Shown piece after piece: positions 54,609-64,000 of a stretch of DNA of 64,000 bases; positions within the stretch are counted from its first letter, which is position 1; every line of letters begins with the position of its first letter. Under the pieces are notes generated by a model. It saw nothing but the letters and a program-made list of their open reading frames with translations. It ran no database searches and had not been told where the DNA came from. A program made the translations under genes and the position numbers. This stretch comes from Bryoerythrophyllum caledonicum (taxonomy: Eukaryota > Streptophyta > Bryopsida > Pottiales > Pottiaceae), in contig OZ020517.1 in assembly GCA_963971425.1 (NCBI GenBank), positions 12,278,501-12,342,500 on the forward strand. The letters run 5' to 3'.

Positions 54609-56078
54609 CAGTCTAACCTTGTTAATATCACACCCTCCGTTTCACCCAAAAGTGTGATATTATCAAGGTGTGACAATTTTGATAATATCACATTTGGCAA
54701 TTTTAGGCAAAATGTGATATTATAAAAAAAATCCCAAAAAAATCCAAAAAAAGTTAGAAAATTAAATAAAACAACAAACTATCATACACTTGGTTTTCCA
54801 ACTTGAATAAATCACCAATAGATGCCATAACTCACAAAAACCAAAGAAATGAATCACTTTTAGTTAGTGACATCCATACTAGGACATGACAAGCTAGTAA
54901 ATTCATTGAGACCTAACATAAATTATTTATCTCACCTCATGTGAAATAATCGTTGAGACATAGCAGGTGACAAGGTGTAACGTATATAAATTATGTTAGG
55001 TCTCAGGTTTAGCACTCTGGAAGGAGCGGCTTCTTCTTCATCTGAATTTTTGTTTGTTAAAACTCTGTACGAAATTCCGGATCAGAGCCTAAGCCAACAA
55101 CGCATATAATTTTTCATGGTGACCCACCGCTCAGGCCCATTTCTACCTCAAAGGCCTTCATAGCAATCCACAATCACAACCCGAGCTAATCAATCGACCA
55201 CTGCAGTACTGTACCACCCTGAAGATCACACATGATTCCTACACCTAGTAACAATTTGTTAGGAATTTACAAATTCAGGGACCGTTATAGTACCAGGGAA
55301 AAATCGCTACTCCCACATGAGCTGAATTGTAACTCAAGTCGTTGGGGGTGTGCAGCAGGTCGCTGCAGCATATGGGTCGCTACTTTGTTTCGGAAAACCA
55401 ACAATTGGTTCGCAGTGATCCAGGGGCTTTACAACAAAGGCACCTCGGAAACCAGACGAAAGAAGGTTCTGGATTCTCTGAAGAAAGACATCTGCAGGTC
55501 CCAGAACGACATTGAGATTTACTCTGATTGCTACGTGTTACCAGAAGCCATGATTGAGATGATGATTCAACCCAACGACTTGATCGCATCCTCCACACTC
55601 CAACGACCTGCGACCCAACTTGCGGACTTATCACGACCCCACCTTTACAATCCGGCACAGCTTGCAGATACCCTCGGGACAATGCCACCGCAAGGAACTC
55701 TCAGGAAAACGGCCGCCGCAAGGAAACCCTCATATTCTCCAGAGTCATGCTGGTTCGAGCTCGAAACCCTCGCACTTCCCAGAACTCTCATCCTCACCAA
55801 TACCTATGATTTGCCCACATTTTTCATCCACAAATCACCCTCACTTGTACATACAGTACAACATTCCAACGAGATAGGACATCATCTATGCTTATTCATC
55901 CATCCATTTTTAATATTGTCACACTTACACTACAGATTTTGAAAAAAAAAAGTGATATTATCAAGGGTGATAGTGATATTAACAAGGGAGTTTTACACTA
56001 CGAAAATCCGTTTCAAGGTTTTGGGTGACAATATCAAGGTGTTCTATTAACAAGTGTGATATTATCAAGGTTAGACTG
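54609..56078. mobile_element. Tc1/mariner-like element, non-autonomous
   Basis: The ends are CAGTCTAACCTTGTTAATATC and its inverted partner GATATTATCAAGGTTAGACTG (quoted in part: CAGTCTAACCTTG at the left, CAAGGTTAGACTG at the right). They are flanked by TA on both sides (54607-54608 and 56079-56080). Several internal copies of GTGATATTATCAAGG lie near both ends. CAGT-starting ends with TA duplication fit Tc1/mariner (pogo-like). The retrotransposon integrase frame on either side is continuous if the element and one TA are set aside, which supports the boundaries. No transposase. Confidence 0.8.
55232..55942 (+). other. 236-codon ORF inside mariner-like element
   Basis: An open frame from ATG 55232 to TGA 55942. 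Its first half (up to about residue 110, KKVLDSLKKDICRSQNDIEI) has balanced composition, while the second half is low-complexity and Pro/Ser/Leu-rich. I recognise no domain and no DDE motifs, so it is not an obvious transposase. It could be a captured host exon plus chance sequence. Confidence 0.3.
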
Positions 56079-56865
56079 TATACACTTAGTTCCATCCGGC
56101 CACACCCAATATAGAAGGTCGTTCTCCAAACGAAACCTTGTTGTTTGGTGAGCATCTTGATCACGCTCCATAGCATAAAAAGCTCGGGGAAGTGTCCTAT
56201 GTTGTAGCTTGTGTAAGACTGGAACGTCTTCTTACACATCACTAACAACTTGGGCCTTGTCTGGTTCCCCATCCGTGGCATGATCCGGCAACATAGATGC
56301 CGAACCATACATCAAAGTGAGGTAAACCGTTGCATGCTACCCGAGGGACTTAATCCTTGTCTTAGTCCTCATGCCACCTGGCACTAGTTAGATCCTCCTC
56401 CAATGGACTTGGATTGTGAGAAAGTCCATCCACATCCAAGTTTGTGATGTCGACCCGATGTACAATTTCAAAGTCATAATTTTGAAGCAACAAAGCGCAC
56501 CTGGTGAGTTTGCCAGTCACTTTGTCAGACTTTATAAGCCACTTCAAAGGTTGACAGTCTGTCATCAACGTAAATTGTTGCCCATACAAATAGGGCGTAA
56601 AATGACTTATGGCCCAAACTACAGCCAAAGCCTCTCCCTCATAAGACAAATAGTTGGACTCCGCGTTGTTATTGCTTCTAGAAGCAAATGCAACAACATA
56701 CTCTTATCCTTTTTCATCTTTTTGTGACAATGCCGCTCACTGATCCATCGCACTTCAAGTTGTGTGCAACAGAAAGGCTCATATAGCATCTGGACGATAC
56801 AACATAGACATTAAACCAAACTTCACTTTAAGTGCAACAAACTTTTGTTGCTACTCCCGTTGCTA

Positions 56866-57240
56866 TGTAACGGGACGTGGCGTCGAGGGCCTCTCCGTAT
56901 CGCAGTTTTAGCGTAGATTAATTTGTTACCAATCTACGTGTGTTTAGAGATGAACGGCGACGCACCGCATTCATCCGTGGATGATTTTCATCCACGTAGG
57001 ATTGTATGCGTGTGCATATAGCGCCGCACACGTCCTTGGCTTGACGTCTTTGTCAAATCAAGCTCTGTGAGTGAATTAGAGAGTGTTAGTGATTACCTTT
57101 GCTTGTAAGTGATTGTTTATCATTAGTGAAGGCTCTGCATTCTCTTGTATTACTTGCACTCGTTGATTCTCCTTTTGTGGAGTGCGAGACGATTGACTAT
57201 TTGTTCACTTGACAAATTTAAAATGTGCTAGTTGTCAGGT
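56866..57240 (+). repeat. Probable 5' LTR of the Ty3-type element
   Basis: Begins with TGTAACGGGACG, as plant LTRs often do. It begins exactly where homology to the older copy stops. The LTR end is not clear; three copies of AATGTGCTAGTTG follow at 57227-57295. No recognisable primer-binding site (for example TGGTATCAGAGC) was found, and the 3' LTR needed for proof is outside the window. Confidence 0.45.
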
Positions 57241-58526
57241 GAACAAGTATGAAATGTGCTAGTTGTATCCAAATGTGCTAGTTGGAGTTGGACATTAAAT
57301 TCGAGGGACTGCGGGCATTAAGGTCTACGGAGCCCGCAGTACTGAAGGCGAATTGATTGAGTTGCACGGCGTTCGGAGCTAGGCTGGCAACGGACTTGAG
57401 GAACGCGGGGGCAGCGATTGAGGGAATCGGGACAGCCCGTTATTAACTTGAAGGGGACAACAAATCAGAACGTGGCTGTGGGCGGGACCCAAAACGGGCA
57501 ATGAAGCTGTCGTGTTGGCGCACCTCGCACGAGACTTGTGGTGCTTTGCACCGCTAGGCCCTATCTCCGATTCCAAAGCTGGAGGGCACATAAAGGCATT
57601 GAGTTCAATTGCGTTAAGGGAACTTAAACACCTGAGGTACCCTATCCCGTGCCAAACTACCATAAACTGTGCATTTTGCTCAAGATTTCAGAACATCCCT
57701 GGAATGGATACTTGGAAAACTTTATTTTTGCAATTTTAATTATTTTTAAATTTCAATTGTGGATTTGGATTTGCAAGAGAAATCTAAGACTAGTGGTATA
57801 CAAATTTGCTAGTTTTAAAAAAATTAAAAAATTGCTAGTTTTTGTGACATCCAAAAACAATCACATGTTTATGTGACCTTAAAATTAAAAAAATTAGTGC
57901 TAAAATTGGAAGTAGATTACAAGGGCATTGTTACTCGGATGTGAGTGACATTTGCCCCTATAGTTTGAGATCCGCCATTTAATCCAATTTTAGTAGTGGA
58001 TTGGCGTTTGTCGCATTTCTCACCCATTGAATTGCATTTCATAGGGAGGTTTGTGTTTTTGAACACCACGGACAAGTTCCAATATTTCCATAGTGCTAGA
58101 CTTCGGAAAAACACTTCTAGTGTTTCTTTTTGAATTGTAGGTTTGCGACTGAGGCTATCCACTACAGGCGTGTGCCAGTGGCTCTGACCCCTTGGTTTTC
58201 CTACTTTTATGTTGTTAGGGAGAGGATCCGGTTTTGATGTATGGAATCTTGTGTGGTACATTCCCTCTGTTGCGGGCTTGTTACCGGTGTTTTCCGTTGG
58301 CCCCATTTCTTGTTGTACTAGATCGTGATAGGGTATCATAGGAGTGAAGTTGTGTTTATGGCCGGCAAGACCTTTCTATGTGGGGGGTTGTGGTTGAACC
58401 TATGCTAGTCGGAGGTAATGACCGGTGAACTACAAAGTTTAGTGGTTTTGCACGTGCAAATTGCCCGTTCGTACCCTTACCCCTTTTGATAGTACCCGTA
58501 GATAAGTCCCGAGTTGGTCATAGTTT
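57241..58526 (+). other. Leader region of retrotransposon
   Basis: Non-coding stretch between the putative LTR and gag. It contains an AT-rich insertion-like segment (about 57665-57910) and otherwise GC-moderate sequence with no gene. Confidence 0.4.
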
Positions 58527-59940
58527 ATGGTGAGTATACGGAGTCGGTATTACCGCTCCCCCTCATCAGACCACTCAGAGAGTGCTTCCACCACACACTT
58601 TGGGCTAGGGTCGGTACCGACGAGGCTTTTGAGTCTGTTTCGGCGTTGGATACGGACCGTAGGCTTGGGGTCTGGGGCGCGGGCACGTTTGACGACATGG
58701 AAGACGGCCTCCGTCATGTCGTACGAGACAGGTTCTCAAGACGGGGACATCTCCCTGCCCAATTCGCGGCTGCAATTCTAGACATGGATGAAGGAGAAGC
58801 GCCAACGGACGCCGTCGTTTAACGACTAGTATGCATTCGAGCTCTTGCCCCAACATTTGGAGTTGGAGGCATTTCAGTCATACGAGAGGTGGACCATGCA
58901 ACACGATGCACAATTGCGCCCCGTTGAGGAATACTGGCGCCAACGTGTGGAGTTGGTAAGTGCGTTTAAGAAGAGTGCGGTTGCCCAACTCTCGACTTCT
59001 AGCGAGGAGCCCAAGGTGGAAGAGGATTTTCTTCGAGATGACTTCAAGGGCAAGGGCATTACCGTTGTGGCCGAACGGCTGGCATGGGGGCCATATCACG
59101 TTTGGCCGTGGCAACACGTGTAGCATTGATGGCAGTTGGCAATTTGTCAGCCTTCAATCCTTGGCGCAATTCATGGAGCACTTAGAAGTGGAGTACGGGG
59201 GGTTCAAGCGTGATCAGATGCAGTGCATCCAGGATTTCCGCCGGGAGAAGGGCGATACCTCGCACATCATGTACACCGGGTGACACGATTGTCAGCGGAG
59301 GCCGGTGATGTGTTCATGGAGCACCAGCTGGTGAAGATCTTCATCTCTAAGCTTGATAAGCAGATAGTGGAGTTGATTAGTAGACATCTTCTTTTCCAAT
59401 ATCATGAGAATGCCACTTTGGCGGAAGCGTTTGCCGAGGTGGAAGCGCTTGATAGAGCGATGGGCGTCAGCGAGGCCACGGATTTGGTCACCACACTAAT
59501 GGACACTCCTAAGTCCCAGAAGCTTGCCACCGCAACCGGTAGTTTGGCAGAGGCACAACCTGAAAAGATTGTGCATTGTTGGGCTTGTGGGGAGGCGGGT
59601 CATACCAAGGGGAATCCCAATTGCTCCTAGGAGAAGGAGGCAGACACCGTGAAGGCCAAGCCCAAGATTGAGGTGGCCAAGACTGCAAAGAAGGCTGAGG
59701 GCATGAGAAAGAAGCCTGTGACATGTTCTCATTATGGCAAGACAGGCCACAGTGATGAGAACTGTTTTGCTCTTCACCCAAAGAAGCGCCCAGGGTCTTT
59801 GGCTGCTGAATTGAATGTCGTGAGACTCGTCGAGCCAAAATGGCGGACCTAAGGAAGTAGATGATCGCGATGGCTTCTTTGAAGCAAGTAGTGGACACTC
59901 AACCTCCGGTCAGGAGTCAAGGCACATCTTCAGCACTAGG
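58527..59940 (+). pseudogene. Gag with two CCHC-type zinc knuckles
   Basis: Nucleocapsid/capsid part of the element. Pieces: 58527-58781, then past two stops 58845-59090 (ELEAFQSYERWTMQHDAQLR), a shifted-frame stretch 59090-59280 (FMEHLEVEYGGFKRDQMQ) and 59280-59851 back in the first frame. Knuckle 1 is CWACGEAGHTKGNPNC, with unusual spacing after the His. Knuckle 2 is CSHYGKTGHSDENC, where Tyr replaces the second Cys (TGT to TAT). A TAG separates the knuckles at about 59628. Gag would package the RNA in virus-like particles; this copy cannot. Confidence 0.75.
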
Positions 59941-59948
59941 ATCGCTAT

Positions 59949-60920
59949 TTGTATGACGCTTCAGGGGAGGCCGTTGCAGCAGTTGTCACTGGTGCTCAGA
60001 CTACCGTACAGGCGGTGGCACCTTGTCCCTCTCTACCAAGGGGTAGTGGCCGTCTACGCTACACTGGATTGCCGGACCACATTGGTCAGTCCCGGTTACC
60101 TCTTTCGTTCAGCACCGCGGACACGTCAACTTCTATTGCCGCTCCGACTCCGACCCCGATCCCTCAAATTTCTTCTAGTCGTGGAGATGCCGCACACACC
60201 TTGGCGTGTAAGGTGTTGCAGTTGCCGATGTTTGCCAGTGTGGACTTTTTGACACCGGATTTTCAACCATCCGGTGTATTCCACTTGGCAAGTAGTATGT
60301 TGGAGGGCAAGGTGCCCATGTCATCGTTGGAGGTGTCGCACGCACTGACAGCTCGACCCACTGAGGAGGATTTGGTTGCAATGCGGGTAAAGTTGACGGC
60401 GGAGGCCATTTCCGCGTGTAAGGCCAATGCCACGTCCACACCTATGGAGGAGTCCTCCGGAGATTAGTCTTTAATCTTTGGAGTGGCTTATTTCTCTGAC
60501 GTTGCAGCCCGATCGGCAGGCGAGCGACGTAATGTGTGTCCAGGAGTGGTACGCTTCGTAAACGATGACGGAGTCATGGTGGTCAGTCGTACGGACGGCA
60601 ACCCCACCCGAGCTACCCCCCTCTGTGTTATGTAGGACTCCGGAGCTCACCCAATGATGATTGGCAAACAGCTAGCTTTAGATTTGAGTCTAGGTGCTTC
60701 GGACCTCGAGCCTTACCCATTTACAATTGTTACATCGGTGGGGGGCACGGAGAAGGCCATGGGCTACACCCGACATTCGTTGCAGTTGATGTTCGGTGTG
60801 GGATCTGGATCGGTGTTCTCTCACGTATCTCTCCAGTGCGCTATTACTTGCGTCACCAGCTACGGCATTTTGGTTGGTCAGCATGCGCTTTATCGCCTCG
60901 GTTTTGGGGTGGATAACTAG
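59949..60920 (+). pseudogene. Linker and retroviral-type aspartic protease
   Basis: The frame stays in the same register as gag and the methyltransferase. The first 170 codons are Pro/Ser/Thr-rich linker. After stops at about 60465 and 60633 comes DSGAHPMMIGKQLALDLSLG, the D-S/T-G active-site loop of a retropepsin, which would cleave the polyprotein. The protease domain ends near 60920 at a TAG (VDN, stop), after which the frame continues towards the methyltransferase. Confidence 0.7.
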
Positions 60921-61004
60921 ACGGAGGAGGCCTGGATTAGGCCTAGGTGGTCTGCCGGTGATGGTAGAAAGGAGCTTATTCTAGATGTCTTCGCACCTAG
61001 TGCG

Positions 61005-62265
61005 GTGACTTCCACAGCGGATGCAATGTTTGGGTGCAATGCTTTGACATCCGATTTGCCATGTAGTTCTACGCTTTTGGAGGAGACATATACTTGTATG
61101 TCAGGGGTAGCTAAATCACATGAGCACAGATCAATGGAGATCCCTGCACATCATTGCAGGGATCTCCTTCCTCCATGGAGAACTCAGTTGGAGCTCACAC
61201 GCCGTAGTCGGGAGATTGTGGATGCTATTGATGCTCCACTACTTTCAATGGACTCTTCCACTCCGTTGTTGGCTTGCACTATTCAGTGGCGACCACCGGA
61301 TGAGGATATTACCCTTGTGGAGCTATTTGCTGGTATTGGTACGCGGCTCGCGGTTGTATTAGAAAACGGGCTCAAGGTACGACGGTATATCCACGTGGAT
61401 AGTGGCTTTGCAGCCAATCGTGCCGCTCACCATCACATTCTGCGTCTTTTGGCGTTGTATCCGGAGCAGGTACCACCTTTTGCGATTCGAGGGTCTTTTG
61501 ATAAGTTGCCACGTGATGTGACGTTGGTCAGTGAGGATGATCTTCGCCGGTTAGGTCATGTGGACTTGGTGATTGTCAGATGGCCTTGCCAAGGCCCTTC
61601 ACGGGCAGGCAGTGGACGTGGCTTAGATAATCCACAATCGAGGCTCTTTGCGGATTTGTTGAGGCTCATCTAGTGGTAGACTACCCATCAATCGACACCA
61701 CCGGAGTACATTTTTGAGAATGTATCCCCATTAGGAGATACACGGATGAAGGTGCGTGAGGATAAGGCATACATCCATCACCTTCTTTGTCCCCCGACGT
61801 TTGTTGCTGCCGCGGCGTTGGGCTCTTACGCCCATCGGCCACGTTGAATTTGGACCAACATGGCATCCTCCACGGCACTCACCTCTGCATTTGCTGAAGT
61901 GCAATGGCCTGTGCGCCATGAAGTCAATGACATCTTGGACGACCACCGTGTTTTCACGGAGGATATCAAGGATGATGAGCTACCATTGGCCGTGGTCAAC
62001 CACATAGGTTTCACTTGGGGGGCATTTCCCACGTTGATGTGCTATCCGGGCTCTTTTGCCTTTAGGACACGTGGTCAGGGCATGGTTTGGGATTCTTCTA
62101 TCCAAATTTACGAGGAGTCTTGTATTGATGTGAGGAAGCAGGCGATAGGCTTTTGACAAGCACCACCGCTGCACCGGATCTCTATGAGGGCCAACATCGT
62201 TATTTGTTGAGTCTAGCCATTGACCTCAACACCCTCATTTGGATTTGTGGCTCTGTTTTGCCGTT
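61005..62265 (+). pseudogene. C5 DNA methyltransferase domain in retrotransposon
   Basis: Located between protease and RT, in the polyprotein frame. It would transfer methyl from SAM to cytosine in DNA. Motif I is VELFAGIGT (about 61317-61343). Motif IV is WPCQGPS, with the catalytic Cys codon at 61587-61589. Motif VI is the ENV triplet (61716-61724). Motif VIII is ALGSYAHRPR followed by IWTN. A target-recognition-like stretch follows with LPLAVVNHIGF and FPTLMCYPGSFAF. The motif IX/X region ends with IDLNTLIWICG after a one-base shift near 62155. Motif I precedes motif IV, the conventional order, unlike the rearranged plant DRM enzymes, so it is closer in layout to DNMT3-type. Lesions: TAG at 61671 and 61677, TGA at 61845, a frameshift near 62155, and Arg where Gly is usual before WPCQ. 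Confidence 0.85.
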
Positions 62266-62639
62266 CAGCGCCGTGTGAGTGACCATCTACGCATGCTGGG
62301 GCAGACTCAGATGGTCAGGGGGCAGCGGTGCCACATCTCACAGAGATTGAGGAAGCGGAGTTGTTATCTCATTTGAAGAGGCATGCAGCTGAGGAGCTTT
62401 GTGCTCAGCGTGTCTTTGCAACCTTGGCCAAGGACTTTGGTCGAGAGGATGCCCGGGATATCTTTGCCCGGTTTTACCATCACGACATGGGATTTTCTGT
62501 GGATCCCATGAGTGAGGAGTCTAGGGGCATCAATGCCCTCTCTGCTTCCAAGTAGCAATCATCGGTACGCGGTGAGTCTTCTAAGGTGGAAAAGGAGACC
62601 ACGGAGTTTGATGATTGACATTTGGATTTGGGGCCACAT
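62266..62639 (+). other. Linker between methyltransferase and RT
   Basis: An open piece (62328-62555) in the polyprotein frame is helical and charged (EIEEAELLSHLKRHAAEELC). No domain is recognised; it is probably a spacer of the polyprotein. Confidence 0.5.
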
Positions 62640-64000
62640 CTTACCGGTGCCGAGGCATGAAGGGTACGAGCGTTTATACGTTCGTATCGTAGTTGTTTTG
62701 CCTTTAGTGTCCATGATTTGGAGGGCTACAGAGGCAAACCGATTCACATTTTGTTGGAGGACGACCACCTGATCTTCCGACGACCGTACAAGCTCACTCT
62801 TTCTGATAAAGTTGGTGTTTATACTTCTTGTCAGGAGTTGTTGGACGCCAGCTTGATTGAGCTCTCCAACGGCGAATACGCTTGTGCCACGGTAATGCCA
62901 TCGAAGGACATCTTTGGCAACTGGACGGAGAAACAGATGTGTGGGGATTATAGGCCGGTCAATCGTATGACCAAGTCGGATCGATATCCCATGCCCACGC
63001 CGGAGGAGTTGTTTGATGCGGTGGGCCACGCTAGAGTATTTAGTACTCTAGATTTGCGGTCTCGTTACCACCAATTATCATTGATGGTAGATTACCACAT
63101 TGACTGGATGAAGACTGCATTTTGGGGAGTTGATTAAGATGAAAGATATCAACTCTATCATGGGAAGTTTCTCCCATTTGGCCTCAAGGATACACCCGCT
63201 GAGTTATAGAGGGTGATGGACCAGGTGTTGACCGGTTACTGTTTGTCCGATGGTACATTGATGATGTTATCATATTTAGTAGCAGCTCACAGGAGCATGT
63301 GAGGCATCTTTAGGCGGTATTTGGAAGGTTACGGCAATGGGATTGCACTTGCACCATGGCAAGTGCAAGTTCTTCCACGACCGGTTGCCATATTTGGGAC
63401 ACATAATTGTTCCAGGGGGTCTAGGCGTACAGCAGGCCAAGGTGGATGCGTTGCAGAAGATTCCTGCCCCAACCGACGTGTCACGGCTTTGATCTTTTCT
63501 TGAGTTGGCGAATTACTATCGCCAGTTTGTCAAGAACTTTAGGTTGATTGCTAAGTCATTGACTATTCTCACTGGAAAGGATCAACCATGGACTTCGGAC
63601 AGGAGTAACAGTAGGCGTTTGCTACTTTAAAGCTGAAGCTCGGTTCAGCGCCTGCGTTGCGGCGTCTAAATGTTATACGACGCTTTCAATTGCACATAGA
63701 CTGGAGTACAGTGGGATTGGGGGTTGTGTTGACTCAGAAGGATGATGAGAGACGGGAGTATGTTGTGGTGTTTGCTTTGAGGAGCAACAACAACGTAGAG
63801 TCCAACTATTCATCCTATAAGTGGAAGGCCTTGGCCGTGGTTTGGGCCATAGCCCATTTTAGGTCCTATTTGTATAGACAATGTTTTACGTTGGTGACCA
63901 ACCATCAGCCTTTGAAGTGGCTCATGGAGTCTGACAAGCTTACTAGCAAGCTTGCCATGTAGGCTTTGTTGTTTCAAGAGTACATCGACTTTGAAGTTGT
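62640..64000 (+). pseudogene. Reverse transcriptase and RNase H of Ty3 type
   Basis: RT: DYRPVNRMTKSDRYPMPTPE and FSTLDLRSRYHQL (motifs 1-3), then after TAA and TAG codons FLPFGLKDTPAEL, and in another frame the catalytic YIDD at 63254-63265. The connection region has AKVDALQKIPAPTDV and LANYYRQFVKNF, read in different frames. RNase H is 63657-63960. The expected acidic residues are altered: YKWKALAVVWA (the minus-strand copy at 56.6 kb has YEGEALAVVWA) and TNHQPLKW (TDCQPLKW there). The order RT then RNase H, with polyprotein linkage, is typical of Ty3 elements. Confidence 0.85.

Larger units (their letters stand above)
54466..56865 (-). pseudogene. Old Ty3-type pol fragment (RNase H, integrase N-term)
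   Basis: Minus strand. From 56865 downward it reads RNase H sequence with SYEGEALAVVWAISHF and FTLMTDCQPLKWL, then, below 56360, RFRLENDLLYWVWPDG, typical of the start of a Ty3 integrase. After a Tc1/mariner-like insertion (54609-56078) it resumes with LRPNQRALLVRQIHKGLGY and SQCWWTGMY, the zinc-binding N-terminal part of integrase. Several stops are present. Its RNase H is clearly the same family as that at 63657-63960, so this is an older copy of the methyltransferase-type retrotransposon into which the newer copy inserted at 56866. Protein similarity ends near 54466. Confidence 0.75.
56866..64000 (+). mobile_element. Ty3-type retrotransposon with DNA methyltransferase
   Basis: Starts at 56866 with TGTAACGGGACGTGG, directly abutting the older minus-strand copy, and runs off the window. 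Coding order on the plus strand is gag with zinc knuckles, aspartic protease (DSGAHPMMIG), C5 cytosine methyltransferase, reverse transcriptase (YIDD) and RNase H. Most of it reads in a single frame (codons starting at multiples of three), implying one original polyprotein. More than ten stops and several frameshifts make this copy non-functional. Integrase and the 3' LTR would lie beyond 64000. Retrotransposons carrying such methyltransferases have been reported in dinoflagellates and charophyte algae. Confidence 0.85.

Overview
The window looks like an intergenic, transposon-rich stretch of a land-plant nuclear genome. The evidence is one plant-type nuclear gene with GT-AG introns (alpha subunit of the mitochondrial processing peptidase, 52008-54176, minus strand), plant-style transposon families (Helitron, CACTA, LINE, Ty3, TIR elements), telomere-like CCCTAAA blocks and a 200-bp assembly gap. 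The species cannot be read from the sequence. A seed-free plant (moss, lycophyte or fern) is a guess, based on the DUF7869-type and methyltransferase-carrying elements. Nearly everything apart from the peptidase gene is mobile DNA in some state of decay.

Layout: 1-11 kb is AT-rich DNA with a CACTA-like element carrying a LINE fragment (2.2-3.5 kb), an unrecognised decayed coding region (4.8-7.0 kb, minus) and LINE debris (8.8-10.2 kb). Two foldback elements follow (11.4-14.7 and 18.0-21.3 kb), the second with long hairpins in both arms; between and after them lie several minisatellites. At 25.7-27.1 kb a LINE remnant is split by an 805-bp element. From 7 to 52 kb there are at least a dozen copies of one family with CCCCTAAAGG-like ends and TTAA target duplications (piggyBac/Kolobok-like MITEs).

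The most unusual object is a 16.2-kb TIR element (32145-48360) inserted in a Helitron helicase pseudogene whose two halves lie on either side. It carries two divergent long genes that point outward to the termini: a DUF7869-type protein of about 1,045 codons with a candidate DDE-like acidic triad, and an unrecognised protein of about 1,320 codons with a ParB-like DGQH motif. Each has only a few lesions. The element was later invaded by a 3.45-kb CACTA element, TTAA MITEs and others.

Right of the peptidase gene are two Ty3-like retrotransposon copies. An old minus-strand fragment (54466-56865) is split by a Tc1/mariner-like element at a TA site. A plus-strand copy (56866 to beyond the window) is ordered gag - protease - C5 DNA methyltransferase - reverse transcriptase - RNase H. 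The methyltransferase lies between protease and RT and shows motifs I, IV, VI, VIII and X in the conventional (non-DRM) order. The copy is dead, with many lesions of the C-to-T / G-to-A type expected from deamination of methylated cytosine. An element that brings its own DNA methyltransferase and an apparently unclassified two-gene TIR transposon are the main things worth following up.
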